From contig NW_027473318.1 in the NCBI RefSeq assembly GCF_050947335.1, forward strand, positions 930,001 through 994,000: a stretch of DNA of 64,000 nucleotides, read 5' to 3'. Positions 49,901 to 63,299 of the stretch are shown here, piece by piece; position 1 is the stretch's first letter, and every line of letters begins with the position of its first letter. Source of the stretch: Megachile rotundata (lineage: Eukaryota; Arthropoda; Insecta; Hymenoptera; Megachilidae). A model generated the notes under the pieces. The model was not told the DNA's origin. It saw nothing but the letters and a program-made list of their open reading frames with translations, and did no database searches. The translations under genes were made by a program, and so were the position numbers.

Positions 49901-52900
49901 TACAATCGCAATCATACAATTACAATCTCCCAAATACAATCTCCCAAATACAATCATACAATCACAATCATACAATCACAATCATACAATCACAATCATA
50001 CAATCACAATCATACAATCACAATCATACTATCACAATCATGCAATCACAATCATACAATCACAATCATACAATCACAATCATACAATCGCAATCATACA
50101 ATCGCAATCATACATTCAAAATCATGCAATCACAATCATACAATTACAATATCCCAAATACAATCATACAATCACAATCATACAATCACAATCATACAAT
50201 CACAATCATACAATCACAATCATACAATCACAATCATACAATCACAATCATACTTTCACAATCATACAATCACAATCATACAATCACAATCATACAATCA
50301 CAGTCATACAATCACAATCATACAATCACAATCATACAATCACAATCATGCAATCACAATCATACAATCACATTCATACAATCGCAAGCATACAATCACA
50401 ATCATACAATCTCAATCATACAATCACAATCATACAATCATAATCATACAATTACAATCATACATCACAATCATACAATCACAATCATACAATCGCAATC
50501 AAACAATTACAATATCCCAAATACAATCTCCCAAATACAATCATACAATCAAAATCATACAATCACAATCATACAATCACAATCATACAATTACAATATC
50601 CCAAATACAATCTCCCAAATACAATCATACAATCAAAATCATACAATCACAATCATACAATCACAATCATACAATCACAATCATACAATCGCATTCATAC
50701 AATCGCAATCATACAATTACAATCTCCCAAATACAATCTCCCAAATACAATCTCCCAAATACAATCAAACAATCACAATCATACAATCACAACCATACAA
50801 TCACAATCATACAATCACAATCATACAATCACAATCATACTATCACAATCGTACAATCACAATCGTACAATCACAATCGCACAACCACAATCAGACAATC
50901 ACAATCATACAATCACAATCATACAATCACAATCATACAATCACAATCATACTTTCACAATCATACTATCACAATCATACAATCACAATCATACAATCAC
51001 AATCATACTTTCACAATCATACTATCACAATCATACAATCACAATCATACAATCACAATCATACAATCCCAATCATAAACTCACAAAAATACAAACTTAA
51101 TCATACAATCACAATCATACAATCGCAATCATACAATCACAATCATACAATCAGAATCATACAATCACAATCATACGATCGCAATCATACAATCACAATC
51201 ATACCATCACAATCATACAATCACAATCATACAATCATAATCATACAATTACAATCATACATCACAATCATACAATCACAATCATACAATCGCAATCATA
51301 CAATTACAATATCCCAAATACAATCTCCCAAATACAATCATACAATCACAATCATACATACACAATCATACAATCACAATCATACAATCGCAATCATACA
51401 ATCGCAATCATACAATTACAATATCCCAAATACAATCTCCCAAATACAATCATACAATCACAATCCTACAATCACAATCATACAATCACAATCATACAAT
51501 CGCAGTCATACAATTACAATATCCCAAATACAATCTCCCAAATACAATCATACAATCACAATCACACAATCACAATCATACAATCATAATCATACAATTA
51601 CAATCATACACCACAATCATACAGTCACAATCATACTATCACAATCATACAATCACAATCATACAGTCACAATCATACAATCACAATCATACAATCACAA
51701 TCATACAATCATAATCATACAATCACAATCATACAATCACAATCATACAATCACAATCATACTTTCACAATCATACAATCACAATCATACAATCACAATC
51801 ATACAATCACAGTCATACAATCACAGTCATACAATCACAATCGTACTACCAAAATCATACAATCACAATCATACAATCACAATCGTGCATTCACAATCAT
51901 ACAATCACAACCATACAATCACAATCATACAATCACAATCATACAATCACAATCATACAATCACAATCATACAATCACAATCATACAATCACAATCATAC
52001 AATCACAATCATACAATCGCATTCATACAATCGCAATCATACAATCACAAACATACAATCGCAATCATACAATTACAATCTCCCAAATACAATCTCCCAA
52101 ATACAATCACCCAAATACAATCATACAATCACAATCATACAATCATAATCATACAATCACAATCATACAATCACAATCATACAATCACAATCATACAATC
52201 ACAATCATACAATCACAATCAAAGAATCACAATCATACAATCACAATCATACAATCATAATCATACAATTACAATCATACATCACAATCATACAGTCACA
52301 ATCATACTATCACAATCATACAATCACAATCATACAGTCACAATCATACAATCACAATCATACAATCACAATCATACAATCACAATCATACATTCAAAAT
52401 CATGCAATCACAATCATACAATCACAATCATGCAATCACAATCATACAATCACAGTCATACAATAACAATCATATAATCACAATCATACTATCACAATCA
52501 TACAATCACAATCATACAATCACAATCCTATAATCACAATCATACAATCACAATCATACAATCACAATCATACAATCACAATCAAAGAATCACAATCATA
52601 CAATCACAATCATACAATCACAATCATACAATCACAATCATACAATCACAATCATACAATCACAATCATACTATCACAATCGTACAATCACAATCGTACA
52701 ATCACAATCGCACAACCACAATCAGACAATCACAATCATACAATCCCAATCATACAATCACAATCATACAATCACAATCATACAATCACAATCATACTTT
52801 CACAATCATACTATCACAATCATACAATCACAGTCATACAATAACAATCATATAATCACAATCATACTATCACAATCATACAATCACAATCATACAATCA

Positions 52901-55900
52901 CAATCCTATAATCACAATCATACAATCACAATCATACAATCACAATCATACAATCACAATCAAAGAATCACAATCATACAATCACAATCATACAATCGCA
53001 AGCATACAATTACAATATCCCAAATACTATCTCCCAAATACAATCATACAATCACAATCATACAATCACAATCATACAATCGCAAGCATACAATCACAAT
53101 CATACAATCTCAATCATACAATCACAATCATACTATCATAATCATACAATTACAATCATACATCACAATCATACAACCACAATCATACAATCACAATCAT
53201 ACTATCGCAATCATACAATCACAATCATACAATCACAATCATACGATCACAATCATACAATCGCAATCATTCAATCACAATCATACAATCACAATCATAC
53301 AATCGCAATCATACAATTACAATCTCCCAAATACAATCTCCCAAATACAATCTCCCAGATACAATCATACATTCAAAATCATGCAATCACAATCATACAA
53401 TCACAATCATGCAATCACAATCATACAATCAGAATCATACAATCACAATCATTCAATAACAATCGTACAATCACAATCGTATAAACACAATCGCACAACC
53501 ACAATCAGACAATCACACTCATACAATCACAATCATACAATCACAATCATACAATCACAATCATACCATCACAATCATACTTTCACAATCATACAATCAC
53601 AATCATACAATCACAATCATACAATCACAGTCATACAATCACAATCATACAATCACAATCATACTATCACAATCATACAATCACAATCATACAATCACAA
53701 TCATACAATCACAATCATACAATCATAATCATACAATCACAATCATACAATCACAATCATACAATCACAATCATACAATCACAATCATACAATCGCAAGC
53801 ATACAATCACAATCATACAATCTCAATCATACAATCACAATCATACAATCATAATCGTACAATTACAGTTATACATCACAATCATACAATCACAATCATA
53901 CAATCGCAATCATACAATCACAATCATACAATCGCAATCATACAATTACAATCTCCCAAATACAATCTCCCAAATACAATCTCCCAAATACAATCAAACA
54001 ATCACAATCATACAATCACAATCACACAATCACAATCATACAATCACAATCATACAATCACAATCATACAATCACAATCATACTATCACAATCGTACAAT
54101 CACAATCGTACAATCACAATCGCACAACCACAATCAGACAATCACAATCATACAATCACAATCATACAATCACAATCATACAATCACAATCATACAATCA
54201 CAATCATACTTTCACAATCATACTATCACAATCATACAATCACAGTCATACAATAACAATCATATAATCACAATCATACTATCACAATCATACAATCACA
54301 ATCATACAATCACAATCCTATAATCACAATCATACAATCACAATCATACAATCACAATCATACAATCACAATCATACAATCACAATCATACAATCACAAT
54401 CAAAGAATCACAATCATACAATCACAATCATACAATCGCAAGCATACAATCACAATCATACAATCTCAATCATACAATCACAATCATACAATCACAATCA
54501 TACAATCATAATCATACAATTACAATCATACATCACAATCATACAATCACAATCATACAATCGCAATCATACAATTACAATATCCCAAATACTATCTCCC
54601 AAATACAATCATACAATCACAATCATGCAATCACAATCATACAATCGCAAGCATACAATCACAATCATACAATCTCAATCATACAATCACAATCATACAA
54701 TCATAATCATACAATTACAATCATACATCACAATCATACAATCTCAATCATACAATCACAATCATACAATCACAATCATACAATCATAATCATACAATTA
54801 CAATCATACATCACAATCATACAATCACAATCATACAATCGCAATCATACAATTACAATATCCCAAATACTATCTCCCAAATACAATCATACAATCACAA
54901 TCATACAATCACAATCATACAATCGCAAGCATACAATCACAATCATACAATCTCAATCATACAATCACAATCATACTATCATAATCATACAATTACAATC
55001 ATACATCACAATCATACAACCACAATCATACAATCACAATCATACTATCGCAATCATACAATCACAATCATACAATCACAATCATACGATCACAATCATA
55101 CAATCACAATCATTCAATCACAATCATACAATCACAATCATACAATCGCAATCATACAATTACAATCTCCCAAATACAATCTCCCAAATACAATCTCCCA
55201 GATACAATCATACATTCAAAATCATGCAATCACCATCATACAATCACAATCATGCAATCACAATCATACAATCAGAATCATACAATCACAATCATTCAAT
55301 AACAATCGTACAATCACAATCGTATAATCACAATCGCACAACCACAATCAGACAATCACACTCATACAATCACAATCATACAATCACAATCATACAATCA
55401 CAATCATACCATCACAATCATACTTTCACAATCATACAATCACAATCATACAATCACAATCATACAATCACAGTCATACAATCACAATCATACAATCACA
55501 ATCATACTATCACAATCATACAATCACAATCATACAATCACAATCATACAATCACAATCATACAATCATAATCATACAATCACAATCATACAATCACAAT
55601 CATACAATCACAATCATACAATCACAATCATACAATCGCAAGCATACAATCACAATCATACAATCTCAATCATACAATCACAATCATACAATCATAATCA
55701 TACAATTACAGTTATACATCACAATCATACAATCACAATCATACAATCGCAATCATACAATCACAATCATACAATCGCAATCATACAATTACAATCTCCC
55801 AAATACAATCTCCCAAATACAATCTCCCAAATACAATCAAACAATCACAATCATACAATCACAATCACACAATCACAATCATACAATCACAATCATACAA

Positions 55901-56025
55901 TCACAATCATACAATCACAATCATACTATCACAATCGTACAATCACAATCAGACAATCACAATCATACAATCACAATCATACAATCACAATCATACAATC
56001 ACAATCATACAATCACAATCATACT
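43921..56025 (+). repeat. ~12.4-kb duplication, copy 2
   Basis: Offsets to copy 1 step through 12,366, 12,380, 12,394, 12,548, 12,534, 12,506, 12,618 and 12,590. Every step is a multiple of 14 (gains of 14, 14, 154 and 112; losses of 14, 28 and 28). Landmark B copies are at 47,120, 48,741, 53,381 and 55,224; A-prime is at 51,077 with CGATCG at 51,176. Private changes include CATACACCAC (51,610), CCAAATATAATC (49,750) and loss of one CGTAC/CGCACAACC unit pair near 55,945. Confidence 0.9.
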
Positions 56026-57985
56026 TTCACAATCATACTATCACAATCATACAATCACAGTCATACAATAACAATCATATAATCACAATCATACTATCAC
56101 AATCATACAATCACAATCATACAATCACAATCCTATAATCACAATCATACAATCATAATCATACAATCACAATCATACAATCACAATCATACAATCACAA
56201 TCATACAATCACAATCATACAATCACAATCAAAGAATCACAATCATACAATCACAATCATACAATCGCAAGCATACAATCACAATCATACAATCTCAATC
56301 ATACAATCACAATCATACAATCACAATCATACAATCATAATCATACAATTACAATCATACATCACAATCATACAATCACAATCATACAATCGCAATCATA
56401 CAATTACAATATCCCAAATACTATCTCCCAAATACAATCATACAATCACAATCATGCAATCACAATCATACAATCGCAAGCATACAATCACAATCATACA
56501 ATCTCAATCATACAATCACAATCATACAATCATAATCATACAATTACAATCATACATCACAATCATACAATCTCAATCATACAATCACAATCATACAATC
56601 ACAATCATACAATCATAATCATACAATTACAATCATACATCACAATCATACAATCACAATCATACAATCGCAATCATACAATTACAATATCCCAAATACT
56701 ATCTCCCAAATACAATCATACAATCACAATCATACAATCACAATCATACAATCGCAAGCATACAATCACAATCATACAATCTCAATCATACAATCACAAT
56801 CATACTATCATAATCATACAATTACAATCATACATCACAATCATACAACCACAATCATACAATCACAATCATACTATCGCAATCATACAATCACAATCAT
56901 ACAATCACAATCATACGATCACAATCATACAATCACAATCATTCAATCACAATCATACAATCACAATCATACAATCGCAATCATACAATTACAATCTCCC
57001 AAATACAATCTCCCAAATACAATCTCCCAGATACAATCATACATTCAAAATCATGCAATCACAATCATACAATCACAATCATGCAATCACAATCATACAA
57101 TCAGAATCATACAATCACAATCATTCAATAACAATCGTACAATCACAATCGTATAATCAAAATCGCACAACCACAATCAGACAATCACACTTATACAATC
57201 ACAATCATACAATCACAATCATACAATCACAATCATACCATCACAATCATACTTTCACAATCATACAATCACAATCATACAATCACAATCATACAATCAC
57301 AGTCATACAATCACAATCATACAATCACAATCATACTATCACAATCATACAATCACAATCATACAATCACAATCATACAATCACAATCATACAATCATAA
57401 TCATACAATCACAATCATACAATCACAATCATACAATCACAATCATACAATCACAATCATACAATCGCAAGCATACAATCACAATCATACAATCTCAATC
57501 ATACAATCACAATCATACAATCATAATCATACAATTACAGTTATACATCACAATCATACAATCACAATCATACAATCGCAATCATACAATCACAATCATA
57601 CAATCGCAATCATACAATTACAATCTCCCAAATACAATCTCCCAAATACAATCTCCCAAATACAATCAAACAATCACAATCATACAATCACAATCATACA
57701 ATCACAATCATACAATCACAATCATACAATCACAATCATACAATCACAATCATACTATCACAATCGTACAATCACAATCGTACAATCACAATCGCACAAC
57801 CACAATCAGACAATCACAATCATACAATCACAATCATACAATCACAATCATACAATCACAATCATACAATCACAATCATACAATCACAATCATACAATCA
57901 CAATCATACTTTCACAATCATACTATCACAATCATACAATCACAGTCATACAATAACAATCATATAATCACAATCATACTATCGC
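56026..57985 (+). repeat. Extra ~1.83-kb higher-order unit
   Basis: Repeats about 54.2-56.0 kb. Landmark B at 57,053 lies 1,829 bp after 55,224. Five K-module ends at 56,357, 56,551, 56,637, 56,829 and 57,546 match those at 54,531, 54,721, 54,807, 54,999 and 55,716. The same unit length (1,843) separates 40,763/42,606 and 53,381/55,224. A private CACTTATAC unit occurs at 57,190. Confidence 0.87.
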
Positions 57986-58980
57986 AATCATACAATTACA
58001 ATATCCCAAATACTATCTCCCAAATACAATCATACAATCACAATCATGCAATCACAATCATACAATCGCAAGCATACAATCACAATCATACAATCTCAAT
58101 CATACAATCACAATCATACAATCATAATCATACAATTACAATCATACATCACAATCATACAATCACAATCATACAATCACAATCATACTATCGCAATCAT
58201 ACAATCACAATCATACAATCACAATCATACGATCACAATCATACAATCACAATCATTCAATCACAATCATACATTCAAAATCATGCAATCACAATCATAC
58301 AATCACAATCATGCAATCACAATCATACAATCATATTCATACAATCACAATCATACAATCACAATCGTACATTCACAATCGTACAATCACAATCGCACAA
58401 CCACAATCAGACAATCACACTCATACAATCACAATCATACAATCACAATCATACAATCACAATCATACAATCACAATCATACATTCACAATCATACAATC
58501 ACAATCATACAATCACAATCATACAATCACAATCATATAATCACAATCATACAATCACAATCATACAATCGCAATCATACAATCACAATCATACAAACAC
58601 AATCATACAATCGCAATCATACAATCACAATCATACAATCTCAATCATACAATCACAATCATACAATCATAATCATACAATCACAATCATACTTTCACAA
58701 TCATACAATCACAATCATACAATCACAATCATACAATCACAATCATACAATCACAATCATACAATCACAATCATACAATCGCAATCATACAATCGCAATC
58801 ATACAATCACAATCATACAATCTCAATCATACAATCACAATCATACAACCACAATCAGACAATCACAATCATACAATCACAATCATACAATCACAATTAT
58901 GCAATCACAATCATACAATCGCATTCATACAATCGCAATCATACAATCACAATCATACAATCACAATCATACAATCACAA
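57986..58980 (+). repeat. Segment with landmark F and CAATTATGC
   Basis: Starts with CATACTATCGC and TACTATCTCCC, then a CATGC K-module (58,046), landmark F (58,311), CAAACAC (near 58,595), CATACTTTC (58,690), CAACCACAATCAGAC (near 58,850) and CAATTATGC (58,897). The first half follows landmark F copies at 7,053/14,826/28,437; the second half follows 33.78-34.08 kb. Confidence 0.8.
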
Positions 58981-61900
58981 TCATACAATCCCAATCATGA
59001 AATCACAAAAATACAAATTTAATCATACAATCACAATCATACAATCGCAATCATACAATCACAATCATACAATCAGAATCATACAATCACAATCATACGA
59101 TCGCAATCATACAATCACAATCATACCATCACAATTATACAATCACAATCATACAATCATAATCATACAATTACAATCATACATCACAATCATACAATCA
59201 CAATCATACAATCGCAATCATACAATTACAATATCCCAAATACAATCTCCAAATACAATCATACAATCACAATCATACATACACAATCATACAATCACAA
59301 TCATACAATCGCAATCATACAATCGCAATCATACAATTACAATATCCCAAATACAATCTCCCAAATACAATCATACAATCACAATCCTACAATCACAATC
59401 ATACAATCACAATCATACAATCGCAGTCATACAATTACAATATCCCAAATACAATCTCCCAAATACAATCATACAATCACAATCACACAATCACAATCAT
59501 ACAATCATAATCATACAATTACAATCATACATCACAATCATACAATCACAATCATACTATCACAATCATACAATCACAATCATACAGTCACAATCATACA
59601 ATCACAATCATACAATCACAATCATACAATCATAATCATACAATCACAATCATACAATCACAATCATACAATCACAATCATACTTTCACAATCATACAAT
59701 CACAATCATACAATCACAATCATACAATCACAGTCATACAATCACAGTCATACAATCACAATCGTACTATCAAAATCATACAATCACAATCATACAATCA
59801 CAATCGTACATTCACAATCATACAATCACAACCATACAATCACAATCATACAATCACAATCATACTTTCACAATCATACAATCACAATCATACAATCACA
59901 ATCATACAATCACAATCATACAATCACAGTCATACAATCACAGTCATACAATCACAATCGTACTATCAAAATCATACAATCACAATCATACAAACACAAT
60001 CGTACATTCACAATCATACAATCACAATCATACAATCACAATCATACAATCACAATCATACAATCACATTCATACAATCGCAAGCATACAATCACAATCA
60101 TACAATCTCAATCATACAATCACAATCATACATTCATAATCATACAATTACAATCATACAATCATAATCATACAATCACAATCATACAATCACAATCATA
60201 CAATCACAATCATACTTTCACAATCATACAATCACAATCATACAATCACAATCATACAATCACAGTCATACAATCACAGTCATACAATCACAATCGTACT
60301 ATCAAAATCATACAATCACAATCATACAATCACAATCGTACATTCACAATCATACAATCACAATCATACAATCACAATCATACAATCACAATCATACAAT
60401 CACATTCATGCAATCGCAAGCATACAATCACAATCATACAATCTCAATCATACAATCACAATCATACATTCATAATCATACAATTACAATCATACATCAC
60501 AATCATACAATCACGATTATACAATCGCAATCATACAATTACAATATCCCAAATACAATCTCCCAAATACAATCATACAATCACAATCATACAATCACAA
60601 TCATACAATCACAATCATACAATCACAATCATACAATCACAATCATACAATCACAATCATACAATCACAATCATACAATCACAATCATACAATCACAATC
60701 ATACAATCACAATCATACAATCACAATCATACAATCACAATCATACAATCACAATCATACAATCACAATCATACAATCACATTCATACAATCGCAAGCAT
60801 AGAATCACAATCATACAATCTCAATCATACAATCACAATCATACATTCATAATCATACAATTACAATCATACATCACAATCATACAATCACAATCATACA
60901 ATCACAATCATACAATCACAATCATACAATCACAATCATACAATCACATTCATACAATCGCAAGCATACAATCACAATCATACAATCTCAATCATACAAT
61001 CACAATCATACATTCATAATCATACAATTACAATCATACATCACAATCATACAATCACGATTATACAATCGCAATCATACAATTACAATATCCCAAATAC
61101 AATCTCCCAAATACAATCATACAATCACAATCATACAATCACAATCATACAATCACAATCATACAATCACAATCATACAACCACAATCATACAATCACAA
61201 TCATACAATCACAATCATACAATCACAATCATACAATCACAATCATACAATCACAATCATACAATCACAATCATACAATCACATTCATACAATCGCAAGC
61301 ATAGAATCACTATCATACAATCTCAATCATACAATCACAATCATACATTCATAATCATACAATTACAATCATACATCACAATCATACAATCACGATCATA
61401 CAATCGCAATCATACAATTACAATATCCCAAATACAATCTCCCAAATACAATCATACAATCACAATCATACAATCACAATCATACAATCACAATCATACA
61501 ATCACAATCATACAATCACAATCATACAATCACAATCATACAATCACAATCATACAATCACAGTCGTACAATCGCATTCATACAATCGCAATCATACAAT
61601 CACAATCATACAATCGCAATCATACAATTACAATCTCGCAAATACAATCTCCCAAATACAATCACCCAAATACATACATACAATCACAATCATACAATCA
61701 TATTCATACAATCACAATCATACAATCACAATCATACAATCACAATCATACAATCACAATCATACTATCACAATCATACAATCACGATCATACTATCACA
61801 ATCATACAATCACAATCATACAATCACAATCATACAATCACAATCATACATTCAAAATCATGCAATCACAATCATACAATCACAATCATGCAATCACAAT

Positions 61901-63290
61901 CATACAATCATAATCATGCAATCACAATCATACAATCACAATCGTACAATCACAATCGTACAATCACAATCGCACAACCACAATCATACAGTCACAATCA
62001 TACTTTCACAATCATAAAATCACAATCATACAATCACAATCATACAATCACAATCATACAATCACAATCATACAATCACAATCATACAATCACAATCCTA
62101 CAATCGCAATCATACAATCGCAATCATACAATCACAACCATACAATCTCAATCATACAATCACAATCATACAAACACAATCAGACAATCACAATCATACA
62201 ATCACAATCATACAATCACAATTATGCAATCACAATCAACAATCGCATTCATACAATCGCAATCATACAATCACAATCATACAATCACAATCATACAATC
62301 ACAATCATAAAATCACAAAAATACAAACTTAATCATACAGTCACAATCATACAATCGTAATCATACAATCACAATCATACAATCATAATAATACAATCAC
62401 AATCATACATTTACAATCATACATCACAATCATACAATCACAATCATACAATCGCAATCATACAATTACAATATCCCAAATACAATCTCCCAAATAAAAT
62501 CATACAATCACAATCATACATACACAATCATACAATCACAATCATACAATCGCAATCATACAATCGCAATCATACAATTACAGTATCCCAAATACAATCT
62601 CGCAAATACAATCATACAATCACAATCATACAATCACAATCATACAATCACAATCATACAATCGCAATCATACAATTACAATATCCCAAATACAATCTCC
62701 CAAATACAATCATACAATCACAATCACACAATCACAATCATACAATCATAATCATACAATCACAATCATACAATCACAATCATACTATCACAATCATACA
62801 ATCACAATCATACAATCACAATCATACAATCACAATCATACAATCACAATCATACAATCACAATCATACAATCACAATCATACTTTCACAATCATACAAC
62901 CACAATCATACAATCGCAATCATACATTCAAAATCGTGCAATCACAATCATACAATCACAATCATGCAATCACAATCATACAATCAGAATCATACAATCA
63001 CAATCATTCAATAACAATCGTACAATCACAATCGTACAATCACAATCACACAACCACAATCAGACAACCACACTCATACAATCACAATCATACAATCACA
63101 ATCATACAATCACGATCATACCATCACAATCATACTTTCACAATCATACAATCACAATCATACAATCACAATCATACAATCACAGTCATACAATCACAAT
63201 CATACAATCACAATCATACTATCACAGTCATACAATCACAATCGTACTATCACAATCATACAATCACAATCATACAATCACAATCATACA
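58981..63290 (+). repeat. Third copy of the 31.2-35.06 kb segment, locally expanded
   Basis: Order: diverged A-prime (58,999), CGATCG (59,098), CATACATACAC, CCTAC (59,390), CGTACTATCAAAATC, CATTCATAATC, CTCGCAAAT (61,636), CATACATACATAC (61,670), landmark A (62,309) and landmark B (62,936). CGTACTATCAAAATC occurs three times (59,763; 59,959; 60,295) and CATTCATAATC five times (60,131; 60,467; 60,844; 61,011; 61,346), against one and two in the other copies. Two off-register 13-bp units are private: CTCCAAAT near 59,248 and CAATCAACAATCG near 62,237. Confidence 0.86.
60571..60780 (+). repeat. Longest uninterrupted run of consensus units seen (about 15)
   Basis: About 210 bp of pure ACAATCACAATCAT between a TCCC triplet and the next CACATTC unit. 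Comparable runs of about 12 units lie near 35,640-35,810 and 48,035-48,205. Such pure runs vary in unit number between copies, so they are likely the most unstable parts of the array. Confidence 0.8.
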
Positions 63291-63299
63291 ATCACAATC

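Noticed and set aside
412..62310. Some fifty long open frames starting MQSQSYN, MIQSQSYN or MHSQSYN, as genes
   Set aside because: They are translations of the satellite. The consensus has no + strand stop, starts come only from CATGC, AATGAT, GTGCAT or similar variant units, and ends come from CATAATC, TTAATC or TAGAATC variants. The frames overlap one another, have no non-repeat domain and no promoter or splice context.
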